DNA from: Rubrivivax sp. SCN 71-131
Lineage (GTDB): Bacteria; Pseudomonadota; Gammaproteobacteria; Burkholderiales; Burkholderiaceae_C
Direction of reading: 5' to 3'
Assembly (NCBI GenBank): GCA_001724995.1
Contig: MEFD01000023.1
Span: 34,443 to 98,442 of the forward strand
Length of the DNA stretch: 64,000 bases
Part shown: in pieces, positions 54,421 to 63,950 of the stretch
How positions within the stretch are numbered: position 1 is the stretch's first letter
Layout of the letters: every line of letters begins with the position of its first letter
Notes under the pieces: generated by a model
Told to the model about the DNA's origin: nothing
The model's input: the letters and a program-made list of their open reading frames with translations, nothing else
Database searches by the model: none
Program-made: the position numbers and the translations under genes

Positions 54421-56499
54421 TTGAGCGAGATTTCGACGTTGTACGCCACCGATCTGCTGGCGAATGCGGCGGCGCAGGGGCGCAGCCAGCTGAACGCCAC
54501 CGAGCTGCAGGCATTGCTTGCCGGCATCGGCATCACCCTCGACAGCCGTGCCCCCGCGGGCGCGAACGAGCTGAGCATCGGCCTCACCCACACGCGCGAG
54601 TTCGGCCTCGTCCTCAGCGCCGGCCTCGGAGGTAGCGACAGCGAGCTCGACCTCGCCAATTTCCGTCGCGACCGCGCCTGCGTGCACGCCGCCGCCGAAC
54701 TCACCGATGCGGCGGACTTCCTCGCCCTCTTCAAGCGCACGCTGGCCTACCAGAAGCTGGCTGCCGAGGCCAGGCGCAGCGGCAGCGCCGCGCCCGACGC
54801 CGCGCTGCAAGCCGGCTTCGCGCAGCTGCTGGCGCTGGCCAAGGCGCTCGGGCCCGCGGCAAGCGGCGCGCCGCAGGTGCTGCAGGCGCTGGAGCTGAAC
54901 CCAGTGCTCGCAGGGGCCACGCTCCGCGCACGTGCGGCGGCGTGCCACTTCGCCGCACCGCAGGCGCCGCGCCTGCCCAGGCCGATCCACAAGATCGACA
55001 AGCTGATCCACCCCAAGAGCATCGGCATCATCGGCGTCTCGGGCAGCGGCATGAACTTCGGCCGCATCATCCTGCGCAACGTGATCGGCAGCGGCTACCC
55101 GAAGGAGCAGCTGCTGGTGCTCAAGCCCGGCGAGTCCGAGATCGACGGCGTGAAGTGCATCGAGGGCCTCTCCGCGTTGCAGGGCAAGCTCGACCTGCTC
55201 ATCGTCGCCGTCGCGGCGAGCGCCGTCTACGGCCTGGTGGACGAGATCATCGCGTCCGATGCCGTCGAGGCGGTGATGCTCATCCCCGGCGGCATGGGCG
55301 AGACGAAGAAGAGCCGCGAGCCCGCCGCGGCCCTGGCCGAGCGCATCAACTCCGCGCACGGCAAGCCCGGCGGCGGGCCGATCTTCGTCGGCGCCAACTG
55401 CCTGGGCGTGGTCTCGCACCCGGGCGCCTACGACTCCTGGTTCATCCCGCTCGAGCGCCTGCCCAAGCCGCAGAAGAAGCCGCAGCGAAACTCGGTCATG
55501 ATCTCGCAGAGCGGCGCCTTCATGATCACGCGACTGTCGCAGAACCCGTGGCTGGACCCGGCCTACATGCTCGCCATCGGCAACCAGACCGATCTCACCC
55601 ACGGCGACATGCTCAGCTACTTCGCCGAGCTGCCGGGCATCGAGAGCGCGGGCATCTACATCGAGGGCTTCAAGGATCTGGACGGCCTGCACTTCGCCAA
55701 GGCAGTGCGCCGCGCCGTCCTCAACGGCCGCCAGGTCGTCGTCTACAAGTCCGGCCGCACGGCACCCGGCCAGGGCGGGGTGATGGGACACACGGCGTCG
55801 ATCGCCGGCGACCCGGCGCTGTTCGAGTCGGTGCTGCGCCATGCCGGCGCCATCGTCGCCGAGGACTTCAACGCCTTCGACGACCTCTTCTACATCGCCG
55901 GTGCGCTGCAGGGCAAGAAGATCGGCGGCAAGCGCCTGGGCGCCATCAGCGGCGCCGGCTTCGAGGCCGTGGGCATGGCCGACAGCATCGAGACCGACGG
56001 CTTCGCGATGGAGATGGGCGCGCTCGAGGACGCCACCGTGAAGAGGGTGGAGGCCATCCTCGTCGCCAAGAAGCTCGACCAGCTGGTCGAGGTGCGCAAC
56101 CCGATCGACATCAACCCTGGCGCCGACGACGAGGCGCACCTCGAGATCGCCGAGGCCTTCCTGCAGGATCCGTGCGTCGACGCCGTCGTGATCGGCCTCG
56201 ACCCGACTGCGCCCTCGATCCGCGCGCTCGAGACCAGCAAGCTGCGCCCGGGCTACGACATGCACGACCCCAAGAGCACCGTGAACCTGATGCCGCCGCT
56301 GGTCGCGCGCCATGACAAGCCGCTCATCGGCATCCTGGACGGCGGCACGCTCTACGATCCCATGACCGCAGCACTCATGGACCGCGGCGTGTGCTGCTTC
56401 CGCAACTGCGCCCGCGGTACGCGCGCGCTGGTACGCTACGTCCAGGCCTGCCTCTACGCAGAACACCTCAAGCGGGTCCGCCCCGGCGCGACCGACTGA
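54421..56499 (+). CDS. ADP-forming acyl-CoA ligase-like protein with reduced ATP-grasp part
   Basis: A 692-residue protein starting at a TTG (54421) after GGACAGGATC. From about residue 195 it is a complete succinyl/acetyl-CoA synthetase alpha-like region, with the CoA-binding IGIIGVSGSGMNFG and the phospho-histidine region GVMGHTASIAGD. The first 190 residues resemble only the ends of the ATP-grasp beta part (LQALLAGIGITLD, then FGLVLSAGLGG, then LNPVLA); the nucleotide-binding middle is missing. It may need a separate ATP-grasp subunit or act as a CoA carrier or regulator. A thioesterase gene follows after 22 bases, which suggests an acyl-CoA pathway. Confidence 0.82.
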   Translation: MSEISTLYATDLLANAAAQGRSQLNATELQALLAGIGITLDSRAPAGANELSIGLTHTREFGLVLSAGLGGSDSELDLANFRRDRACVHAAAELTDAADFLALFKRTLAYQKLAAEARRSGSAAPDAALQAGFAQLLALAKALGPAASGAPQVLQALELNPVLAGATLRARAAACHFAAPQAPRLPRPIHKIDKLIHPKSIGIIGVSGSGMNFGRIILRNVIGSGYPKEQLLVLKPGESEIDGVKCIEGLSALQGKLDLLIVAVAASAVYGLVDEIIASDAVEAVMLIPGGMGETKKSREPAAALAERINSAHGKPGGGPIFVGANCLGVVSHPGAYDSWFIPLERLPKPQKKPQRNSVMISQSGAFMITRLSQNPWLDPAYMLAIGNQTDLTHGDMLSYFAELPGIESAGIYIEGFKDLDGLHFAKAVRRAVLNGRQVVVYKSGRTAPGQGGVMGHTASIAGDPALFESVLRHAGAIVAEDFNAFDDLFYIAGALQGKKIGGKRLGAISGAGFEAVGMADSIETDGFAMEMGALEDATVKRVEAILVAKKLDQLVEVRNPIDINPGADDEAHLEIAEAFLQDPCVDAVVIGLDPTAPSIRALETSKLRPGYDMHDPKSTVNLMPPLVARHDKPLIGILDGGTLYDPMTAALMDRGVCCFRNCARGTRALVRYVQACLYAEHLKRVRPGATD

Positions 56500-56521
56500 A
56501 TTCCAAACCGCCCGAAGAGCC

Positions 56522-56929
56522 ATGAGCGACACCCTTCAAGCCGGCCTCACCGCCACCACCCGCAACGCCATCGACCAGGGCCGCACAATCGGCTTCATGG
56601 GCGACGATCTGCGCGTCTATTCCACGCCCAGCCTGCTCTACGACGTCGAAGTCGCCTGCCGCGAGCTCATCCTGCCGCACATCGGTGCCGGCAAGGATTC
56701 CGTGGGCACACGCGTCGAGCTCGACCACGTCGGCGCGACGCTGCTGGGCATGTGGGTCGAGATCACCGTCAAGCTGGTCGAGGTCAGCGGCCCGGCGCTG
56801 ACCTTCGAGTTCAGCGCCCGTGACGCCATCGAGGAAGTCGCGCGCGGCAAGCACAGTCGCTTCGTCGTCGGGCTCGAGAAGACCGCGCAGCGCCTGCAAG
56901 CCAAGCGCGCCAAGGCCGCCGCCGCCTGA
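56522..56929 (+). CDS. FlK-like hotdog thioesterase
   Basis: A 135-residue hotdog protein of the fluoroacetyl-CoA-thioesterase (FlK) type. The stretches STPSLLYDVEVACRELILPHI, GTRVELDHVGATLLGMWVEI and FEFSARDAIEEVARGKHSRFVV are typical of this fold. The catalytic Thr/Glu/His set of FlK seems partly preserved (Ser36-Thr37 region, Glu and His of VELDH). It is 22 bases after the acyl-CoA ligase-like gene. Actual substrate unknown. Confidence 0.85.
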   Translation: MSDTLQAGLTATTRNAIDQGRTIGFMGDDLRVYSTPSLLYDVEVACRELILPHIGAGKDSVGTRVELDHVGATLLGMWVEITVKLVEVSGPALTFEFSARDAIEEVARGKHSRFVVGLEKTAQRLQAKRAKAAAA

Positions 56930-56984
56930 TTCGGCCCGACTCGCTGCGCCGCCACCGCCGCGGCGCGCCAACCCCGCCCCGTCC

Positions 56985-57005
56985 TGCCCCGCCCCCTTCG
57001 GGGCA
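56985..57005. terminator. Hairpin upstream of prfB
   Basis: TGCCCCG, seven-base loop, CGGGGCA forms a perfect 7-base stem in the gap after the thioesterase gene and before prfB. There is no long T-run after it, so its action as a terminator is a guess. Confidence 0.35.
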
Positions 57006-57067
57006 CGACGGGTCGCGCCCATGACAGAATCGCCGCCCCGGCCCGAGGCCACAGGCGCGCCCCTCCA

Positions 57068-58172
57068 ATGGACATCGAACACGTCAACTCGATCGGCACG
57101 CTGCTCGCCGATCTGAGCGATCGCACCGAGCAGCTTCGGGGGTATCTTTGACTACGAGCGCAAGGCCTTGCGGCTGAACGAAGTCAACGCCGCACTCGAG
57201 AACCCCGCGGTCTGGAACGAACCCAAGCGCGCGCAGGAGCTGGGCAAGGAGAAGAAGAGCCTGGAGACGGTGGTGCAGACCATCGACCACCTGGCGAGCA
57301 ATCTCGCCGACAACACCGAACTCTACGAGATGAGCAAGGCCGAGCAGGACTTCGACGGCCTGGCGGCGATCGAGGCCGAGGCCCACGAGCTGCGCGAGAC
57401 CGTCGAGCAGCTCGAGTTCCGGCGCATGTTCGCCAACCCGGCCGACCCGCTGAACTGCTTCATCGACATCCAGGCCGGCGCCGGCGGCACCGAGGCCTGC
57501 GACTGGGCCGCGATGCTGCTGCGCCAGTACCTCAAGTACTGCGAGCGCAAGGGCTTCAAGGCCGAGGTGCTCGAGGAGACCGAGGGCGACGTCGCCGGCA
57601 TCCGCAGCGCCACCCTGAAGGTCGAGGGCGACTACGCCTATGGCCAGCTGCGCACCGAGACCGGCGTGCATCGCCTGGTGCGCAAGAGCCCCTTCGACTC
57701 CTCAGGCGGGCGTCACACCTCCTTCGCCAGCCTCTTCGTCTACCCGGAGATCGACGACTCGATCGAGATCGACATCAACCCGGCCGACGTGCGCACCGAC
57801 ACCTACCGCGCCAGCGGGGCCGGCGGCCAGCACGTCAACCGCACCGACTCGGCGGTACGCCTGACGCACCTGCCCACCGGCATCGTCGTGCAGTGCCAGA
57901 ACGACCGCAGCCAGCACCGCAACCGCGACGAGGCCTGGGCGATGCTGCGCAGCCGCCTCTACGAGCACGAGATGCAGAAGCAGCGCGAGCAGCAACAGAA
58001 GCTCGAGGACAGCAAGACCGACGTCGGCTGGGGCCACCAGATCCGCAGCTACGTGCTCGACCAGAGCCGCATCAAGGACCTGCGCACCAACGTCGAAATC
58101 AGCAACACGCAGAAGGTGCTCGACGGCGACCTCGATGCCTTCATCGAGGCCAGCCTGAAGCACGGCCTGTGA
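57068..58172 (+). CDS. prfB: Peptide chain release factor 2, with programmed +1 frameshift
   Basis: RF2 of 367 residues in two frames. The first 27 codons start at the ATG at 57068 and end in CTT-TGA at 57146-57151. A Shine-Dalgarno-like GGGGG stretch stands just before the CTT, as in the classic CGGGGGTATCTTTGAC site. Skipping the T at 57149 joins the frame that runs to 58172. It has the RF2-specific SPF (KSPFDS) and the catalytic GGQ in [12 protein letters not shown]2 releases peptides at UGA and UAA. The frameshift senses RF2 level at its own UGA, giving autoregulation. Confidence 0.97.
57139..57152 (+). promoter_or_regulatory. Programmed +1 frameshift site of prfB
   Basis: GGGGG, then TATCTTTGAC, where CTT TGA is the shift codon and UGA stop. 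Slippage at CTT bypasses the stop and moves reading to the GAC at 57150. The element is the conserved bacterial prfB recoding site. Confidence 0.95.
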
Positions 58173-58176
58173 TCGG

Positions 58177-58194
58177 GCTCGAGCGCGCTCGAGC
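58177..58194. repeat. Palindrome after prfB
   Basis: GCTCGAGC, GC, GCTCGAGC: two copies of an 8-base palindrome form an 18-base perfect palindrome in the 97-base gap between prfB and pepN. A weak terminator or a protein-binding site is possible; function unknown. Confidence 0.35.
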
Positions 58195-58269
58195 ACGCTC
58201 GGCCACCCCCTGCACCGCCCTGCCCGGAGCTCGCACTCCCCACGGGCCACTTCCGACGAAAGACCCTCC

Positions 58270-60978
58270 ATGCGTGAAGGCACTGCCCCCGTGATCCGGC
58301 GCGAGGACTACGCCGCGCCGGCGTTCTGGATCCGCAAGGTCGAGCTCGTGTTCGACCTCGAGCCCGCGAAGACCATCGTCGCCAGCCGCCTCGAGATCGA
58401 GCGCAACGCCGCGGCGAGCGGCGACGGCAGGCCCGCGCTGCGCCTGCACGGCGAGGGCCTGAACCTGCTGCGCGTGCTCGCCGATGGCGAAAGCCTGTCC
58501 TTCCGCCACCAGGGCAACGAGCTCGTCATCGACGAGCCGCCGGCGGCCGAGCGCTTCGTGCTCGAGATCCGCAACACCTGCGCACCCGAGAAGAACACCG
58601 AGCTCTCCGGCCTCTTCACGAGCCAGGGCAGCTTCTTCACGCAGTGCGAGGCCGAGGGTTTCCGGCGCATCACCTACTTCCTCGACCGCCCGGACGTGAT
58701 GGCCACCTACACCGTCACGCTGCGCGCCGACAAGGCACGCTTCCCCGTGCTGCTGTGCAACGGCAACCTCGTCGAGCAGGGCGAGCTCGAGGGCGGACGC
58801 CACTTCGCGAAGTGGCACGACCCCTTCCCCAAGCCGAGCTACCTGTTCGCGCTCGTCGCCGGCAATCTGGTCGCGCGCGAGCAGCAGATCCGCACGCGCA
58901 GCGGCCGCGAGCACCTGCTGCAGGTCTACGTGCGTCCGGGCGACCTCGGCAAGACCGAGCACGCCATGCGCTCGCTCATCGCCAGCGTGGTCTGGGACGA
59001 GGCACGCTTCGGCCTGGCGCTGGACCTCGAGCGCTTCATGGTCGTGGCCGTCTCCGACTTCAACATGGGAGCGATGGAGAACAAGGGCCTCAACATCTTC
59101 AACACGCACTACGTCCTGGCCAGCCCCGCCACCGCCACCGACGACGACTACGCCGGCATCGAGAGCGTGATCGGCCACGAGTACTTCCACAACTGGACGG
59201 GCAACCGCATCACCTGCCGCGACTGGTTCCAGCTCAGCCTGAAGGAGGGCCTGACCGTCTTCCGCGACCAGGAGTTCAGCCAGGACATGGCCGGCAGCGA
59301 AAGCGCGCGCGCCGTCAAGCGCATCGAGGACGTGCGCCAGCTGCGCCTGCGCCAGTTCCCCGAGGACGCCGGACCGATGGCGCACCCGGTGCGCCCCGAA
59401 AGCTACAGCGCGATCGACAACTTCTACACCGCCACCGTCTACGAGAAGGGCGCCGAGGTCGTGCGCATGATGCACACGCTGCTCGGCCGCGAAGGCTTTG
59501 CCGCCGGCATGAAGCGCTACTTCGAGCGCCACGACGGCCAGGCCGTGACCTGCGACGACTTCGCGCAGGCGCTCGCCGATGCCAACCCGGCCTCGCCGCT
59601 GGCGCAACACCTGGGTGCCTTCAAGCGCTGGTACGGCCAGGCCGGCACGCCGCGCCTGCAGGCGCGCGGCGTTCACGACCAGGCCACGTCGACCTGGACG
59701 CTGACGCTGCGCCAGAGCGCGCGGCCCTCGCCCGGCCAGGCCGAGAAACAGCCGTTCGTGATCCCGGTCGAGATGGGGCTGCTGACGCACGAAGGAGCGC
59801 CGCTTGCGCTGCAACTGCAGGGCGAGGATGCCGCGCGCGGCACGCACACGCTGCTCGTGCTGACCGAGGCCGAGCAGCACTTCACCTTCACCGGCATCAC
59901 GGCGCCGCCGGTGGCCAGCCTGCTGCGCGGCTTCAGCGCCCCCGTGCTGCTGGACGACGGCCTGGCCGACGCGGACCGGCTGGTGCTGCTGGCCCACGAC
60001 AGCGATGCCTTCAACCGCTGGGAAGCGGGCCAGCGGCTGACGCTGCAGCGCCTGCTCGCGGGCGTGCACGAAGGGGCCCTTGCGCCGCTGGACGACGCCT
60101 ACCTGCAGGCCATGCGCGCGCTGCTGCGCACGCCCGGGCTGGACCCGGCCTTCAAGGCACTGGCGCTCACGCCGCCGTCGCAGCGCGTGCTCGCCGAGGA
60201 AGTGCAGCCGGTCGACCCGCAGCACATCCACGCAGTTTCCGAGCAGTACCTCGACCAGCTCGCCCAGCTCCTGCACGCCGAATGGCTGCAAGCCTGGGAG
60301 CAGAACCAGGTCACCGAGGGCTACGACCCCGGGCACGCGCAGGCGGGGCGGCGGGCGTTGGCCAACCTCGCGCTCGCGATGCTCGTGCGCCACGCCGTCG
60401 CCGCAGGCGATCCGGTCTGGCCCGGTCGCGCCTACCAGCGCGTGAAGGACGCCAGCAACATGACCGACCGCATGGGCGCACTCGACGCCCTGATCGCCGC
60501 GGGCTCGGAGCTGGCGGATCGTGCGCTGGCGCACTTCCACGCCGCCCTGGGCCACGACGCGCTGGCGCTCGACAAGTGGTTCAGCGCGCAGGCGCTGGCG
60601 CCGGAAAAGGCGCAGGCCAGCGGCAGCACCCCGAGCCGCGTGCTCGCGCGCGCACGAGAGCTGCTGCAGCATCCCGACTTCTCGCTGCGCAACCCCAACC
60701 GCGCGCGCAGCCTGCTGCTCGCCCTGTGCAGCGGCAACCCGGCGGCGCTGCACCGCCGCGACGCTTCGGGCTACGTCTTCTGGGCCGAGCAGGTGCTGGC
60801 GCTGGATGCGCTGAACCCGCAGCTCGCCGCCCGGCTGGCGCGAGCGCTCGACCGCTGGGCCATGCTCGCCGAGCCCTATCGCGGCGCGGCGCAGGAGGCG
60901 ATCGCGCGCGTCGCCGCCCGCCCCGAGCTCAGCGCCGACACGCGCGAGATCGTCACCCGTGCCCTGGAGGCGTCATGA
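58270..60978 (+). CDS. pepN: Aminopeptidase N (M1 family)
   Basis: A 902-residue M1 metallo-aminopeptidase. The substrate motif GAMEN and the zinc motif HEYFHNW with the downstream Glu in [14 protein letters not shown] are all present. Length matches proteobacterial PepN. The enzyme trims N-terminal residues from peptides in the cytoplasm. It is coupled to fbp by an ATGA overlap. Confidence 0.96.
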   Translation: MREGTAPVIRREDYAAPAFWIRKVELVFDLEPAKTIVASRLEIERNAAASGDGRPALRLHGEGLNLLRVLADGESLSFRHQGNELVIDEPPAAERFVLEIRNTCAPEKNTELSGLFTSQGSFFTQCEAEGFRRITYFLDRPDVMATYTVTLRADKARFPVLLCNGNLVEQGELEGGRHFAKWHDPFPKPSYLFALVAGNLVAREQQIRTRSGREHLLQVYVRPGDLGKTEHAMRSLIASVVWDEARFGLALDLERFMVVAVSDFNMGAMENKGLNIFNTHYVLASPATATDDDYAGIESVIGHEYFHNWTGNRITCRDWFQLSLKEGLTVFRDQEFSQDMAGSESARAVKRIEDVRQLRLRQFPEDAGPMAHPVRPESYSAIDNFYTATVYEKGAEVVRMMHTLLGREGFAAGMKRYFERHDGQAVTCDDFAQALADANPASPLAQHLGAFKRWYGQAGTPRLQARGVHDQATSTWTLTLRQSARPSPGQAEKQPFVIPVEMGLLTHEGAPLALQLQGEDAARGTHTLLVLTEAEQHFTFTGITAPPVASLLRGFSAPVLLDDGLADADRLVLLAHDSDAFNRWEAGQRLTLQRLLAGVHEGALAPLDDAYLQAMRALLRTPGLDPAFKALALTPPSQRVLAEEVQPVDPQHIHAVSEQYLDQLAQLLHAEWLQAWEQNQVTEGYDPGHAQAGRRALANLALAMLVRHAVAAGDPVWPGRAYQRVKDASNMTDRMGALDALIAAGSELADRALAHFHAALGHDALALDKWFSAQALAPEKAQASGSTPSRVLARARELLQHPDFSLRNPNRARSLLLALCSGNPAALHRRDASGYVFWAEQVLALDALNPQLAARLARALDRWAMLAEPYRGAAQEAIARVAARPELSADTREIVTRALEAS

Positions 60979-62015
60979 GGAAGATCAGCCTGACCCAGTA
61001 CCTGATCGAGCAGCAGCGCGAACATGGGCACATCCCCGGGCAGCTGCGCCTGCTCATCGAAGTGGTGGCGCGGGCATGCAAGCGCATCGCCATCGCCGTC
61101 AACAAGGGGGCGCTGGGCGACGTGCTCGGCAGCGCCGGCAGCGAGAACGTGCAGGGCGAGGTGCAGAAGAAGCTCGACGTCATCAGCAACGAAGTGCTGA
61201 TCGAGGCCAACGAGTGGGGCGGGCACCTGGCCGGCATGGCCAGCGAGGAGATGGACTCGATCCACGTCGTACCCAACCGCTATCCGCAGGGCGAATACCT
61301 GCTGATGTACGACCCGCTGGACGGCAGCAGCAACATCGACGTCAACGTCTCCATCGGCACCATCTTCAGCGTGCTGCGCAAGGTCGGCCACACGCGCGGC
61401 GTCTGCGAGGAGGACTTCCTGCAGCCCGGCCGCCACCAGGCCGCCGCCGGCTACTGCGTCTACGGGCCGCAGACGATGATGGTGCTCACCGTCGGCGACG
61501 GCGTGGCCATGTTCACGCTCGACCGCGAAACCGGCTCCTGGGTGCTGACGCAGGATCGGGTGCAGATCCCCGAGGACACCAGGGAATTCGCCATCAACAT
61601 GTCCAACATGCGCCACTGGGCGCCGCCGGTGCGGCGCTACATCGACGAGTGCCTGGCCGGCAAGGAAGGCCCGCGCGGCAAGGACTTCAACATGCGCTGG
61701 GTGGCGAGCATGGTCGCCGACGTGCACCGCATCCTCAGCCGCGGCGGCATCTTCATGTACCCCTGGGACAAGCGCGAGCCCGGCAAGCCGGGCAAGCTGC
61801 GTCTGATGTACGAAGCCAACCCGATGGCCTTCCTCGTCGAGCAGGCCGGCGGCTGCGCCACCAATGGCCATCAGCGCATTCTCGACATCGCGCCCACCAA
61901 GCTGCACGAGCGCGTGAGCGTGATCCTCGGCTCGAAGAACGAAGTCGAGCGCGTGACGAGCTATCACGCCGGCGGCGAAGCCGAGAACGCCGACGGCAGC
62001 ACCCGGTCGCCCTGA
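60975..62015 (+). CDS. fbp: Class I fructose-1,6-bisphosphatase
   Basis: A 346-residue FBPase. The metal-binding segment [22 protein letters not shown] is near residue 112, and substrate loops such as [22 protein letters not shown] and [17 protein letters not shown] follow. It removes the 1-phosphate of fructose bisphosphate in gluconeogenesis. The gene overlaps pepN by 4 bases, a pairing common in Burkholderiales. The tRNA-Thr gene lies 35 bases after its stop. Confidence 0.97.
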   Translation: MRKISLTQYLIEQQREHGHIPGQLRLLIEVVARACKRIAIAVNKGALGDVLGSAGSENVQGEVQKKLDVISNEVLIEANEWGGHLAGMASEEMDSIHVVPNRYPQGEYLLMYDPLDGSSNIDVNVSIGTIFSVLRKVGHTRGVCEEDFLQPGRHQAAAGYCVYGPQTMMVLTVGDGVAMFTLDRETGSWVLTQDRVQIPEDTREFAINMSNMRHWAPPVRRYIDECLAGKEGPRGKDFNMRWVASMVADVHRILSRGGIFMYPWDKREPGKPGKLRLMYEANPMAFLVEQAGGCATNGHQRILDIAPTKLHERVSVILGSKNEVERVTSYHAGGEAENADGSTRSP

Positions 62016-62038
62016 CACGCGGCATTTGCCGCTATACT
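62012..62038 (+). promoter_or_regulatory. Putative promoter of tRNA-Thr
   Basis: CTGACA (62012-62017) and TATACT (62033-62038) are separated by 15 bases, with the tRNA starting 12 bases after the -10. The spacing is short but the hexamers are good. The -35 overlaps the end of fbp. Confidence 0.5.
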
Positions 62039-62050
62039 GGCGGGCTTGCT

Positions 62051-62126
62051 GCCGGTGTAGCTCAGTTGGTAGAGCAGCGCATTCGTAATGCGAAGGTCGA
62101 CAGTTCGAATCCGTCCATCGGCACCA
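62051..62126 (+). tRNA. tRNA-Thr (CGU)
   Basis: A 76-base tRNA with the CCA encoded. The anticodon arm pairs around loop TTCGTAA, giving anticodon CGU for threonine codon ACG, and its D and anticodon arms match E. coli tRNA-Thr(CGU) closely. The acceptor stem pairs fully, with one G-T wobble. In the T-stem the pair 52-62 is A-C, a mismatch. Confidence 0.95.
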
Positions 62127-62136
62127 ATGAAATCCA

Positions 62137-62170
62137 GGGGTTAGCGGCGTTTGCCTCTAGCCCCTTTTTT
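62137..62170 (+). terminator. Rho-independent terminator after tRNA-Thr
   Basis: GGGGTTAG pairs with CTAGCCCC (one G-T pair) around a 12-base loop, and the stem is followed by six T residues. It lies 10 bases after the tRNA and is the clearest intrinsic terminator in the window. Confidence 0.85.
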
Positions 62171-62395
62171 CTCTCCGGCGGTCCATGTAGGGGCTGTGTA
62201 GGACCAAGCACCCCGTTTCCGGCCGTTTGGCACGGCTGCGGGAAGGCTTGCTGGCCCGTACCTGAATCCGTGACCCCGCCCCTCGCCGCAACAGCCAAGC
62301 CGTTGATGTAGCGAAGCATTTGCTCAGGGTAGATGCTGACAGCGCGTCACCCTGCGGGTGAGTTGAGGAGGGGTATCCGTTACGGTCCCGACACC
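62171..62395. other. Gap between tRNA terminator and transposase
   Basis: No gene is supported in these 225 bases. They include a short palindrome TCACCC-TGC-GGGTGA at 62347-62361. The left end of the insertion sequence should lie here, but I could not match it to a right-end inverted repeat by eye. Confidence 0.4.
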
Positions 62396-63784
62396 ATGCG
62401 CCAGTTGATCGTCAAGCAACTCGACTACGACCTTACCCCGGTTGCGGGCCTGGCGCTGGTGGGCCAGTACCTGAAGGCTGTGCAACCCGTACTCGGTCGG
62501 CTCGATGCGGCCTTGCCCGTCAAGGGCGGCGTGGCCAACAGCGACATCGTGCGCAGCTACCTGGGCTTGCTCGTGCAGGGCAAGAGCGACTTCGACGCCA
62601 TCGAGAACTTCCGTGGCGATGCCTTCTACAAGCAGGCGCTGGGCATTGGCTTGCTGCCCTCGAGCCCGACACTGCGCCAGCGCATGGATGTGCGCGCGCC
62701 CGAGATGTTCGACTTCGTGCCGCCGATGATCGAGACGCTGCTGAGCGGGCAGCGCCCGGACTACGGTGTGCTGCCCTGCGGCTGGCTGCCGCTGGACGTG
62801 GACACCTTCGCTCATCAGGCGTGCAGGGGCCCCTTCCCCTGCTGAGACAACGGTGGCACGGCCAAGGAAGGCGTGGGCAGAACGTATGCCGGCGTAGACG
62901 GCTACTGCCCGCTGGCGGCGTATCTGGGCAGCCATGGGTTTTGCCTGGAACTGGCGCTGCGCCCGGGCGTGCAGCACTCGGCCTTGGAGACCGACTTCAA
63001 CCTCGAGCGCGTTGTCCCGATGGCTCAGCGCCTGAGCGCAGCGGGCCCGAAGGCGCCCATTCTTGCGCGGCTGGACTCGGGCTTCGACTCGGCGCGCCTG
63101 ATGCTGGGCATCGAAGCCTGCAACCGCCCGGGCCTGCCTCAGGTGGACTGGCTGATCAAGTGGAGCCCGCGCGCAACCGATGTGGCCGCACTTGCCGCTC
63201 GGCTGGGTGCCGATGCCGCCACGCCGTGGCAGCACCCGCGCGAGGGCAAGCGGGTGACGATCTGGCAGGAGCCGGTGGTGGTGCAGGGCGTGCAGCGCCC
63301 CTTGCGCCGCGTGCTGCGGCTCATCGAGCGCCGCATCGACAAGCGCGGCCAGACGCTGATCGAACCGGAGCTCACGCTCGAAGGCTGGACGACGAGCCTG
63401 CGGCCCAGCTTCAGCGCCCAGGACATCATCGCGCTGTATGCCGACCACGGCACGCACGAGCAGTTCCACTCGGAGTTCAAGACCGACCTGGACCTCACGC
63501 GGCTGCCCTCGGGCAAGTTCGATACCAACTACCTGGTGTGCCAGCTCGCCGCACTGGCGATGAACATCCTGCGCCTGATGGGCCAGCGTGGCCTGCTGGG
63601 CCCGGATGCGCCGGTACGCCACAGCGCCAAGCGCCGACGCATCAAGACGGTGATGCAGGAGCTGGTCTACCGCGCCGCCCGATTGATCGAACACGGCCGG
63701 CGCATCATCCTGGGCCTGGGCGCCAACGACCGGGCCGCCACGGTCTTCACGCGCATGCACGCCCAGTTCGCGGCCAGGTCCTAG
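62396..63784 (+). pseudogene. IS1380-type transposase interrupted by an in-frame stop
   Basis: Two parts in the same frame, 62396-62845 and 62846-63784, make one IS1380-family transposase. The catalytic regions are DVDTFA, ARLDSGFDS and HEQFHSEFK. Between DVDTFA and DNGGTAKEGVGRTY, where family members run on directly, ten extra codons (HQACRGPFPC) and then TGA are present, about 33 extra bases. No frame change is needed to join the halves. The gene should give only a 149-residue fragment unless the stop is read through, so it is probably inactive. Confidence 0.85.
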
Positions 63785-63950
63785 GGCTCTCGAGCAAGCC
63801 GGCCCCGGGTCGGCCTCGAGTCGACCACACTTCATCCAGTACTCACCAACGCCAACAGCCACCCTTGGCGTGGATCGGCACGCCCGTCCGCGCCTGGATT
63901 GGGCGGCGGTTTCAAGACCGAAGTGCAACACCGAGGTCAATGAACCGAAG
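62396..63950. mobile_element. IS1380-like insertion sequence (ends not resolved)
   Basis: Defined only by its transposase. It follows tRNA-Thr and its terminator, a usual landing area for mobile DNA. The boundaries given are approximate, because no terminal inverted repeats or target duplication could be fixed by eye. Confidence 0.5.
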
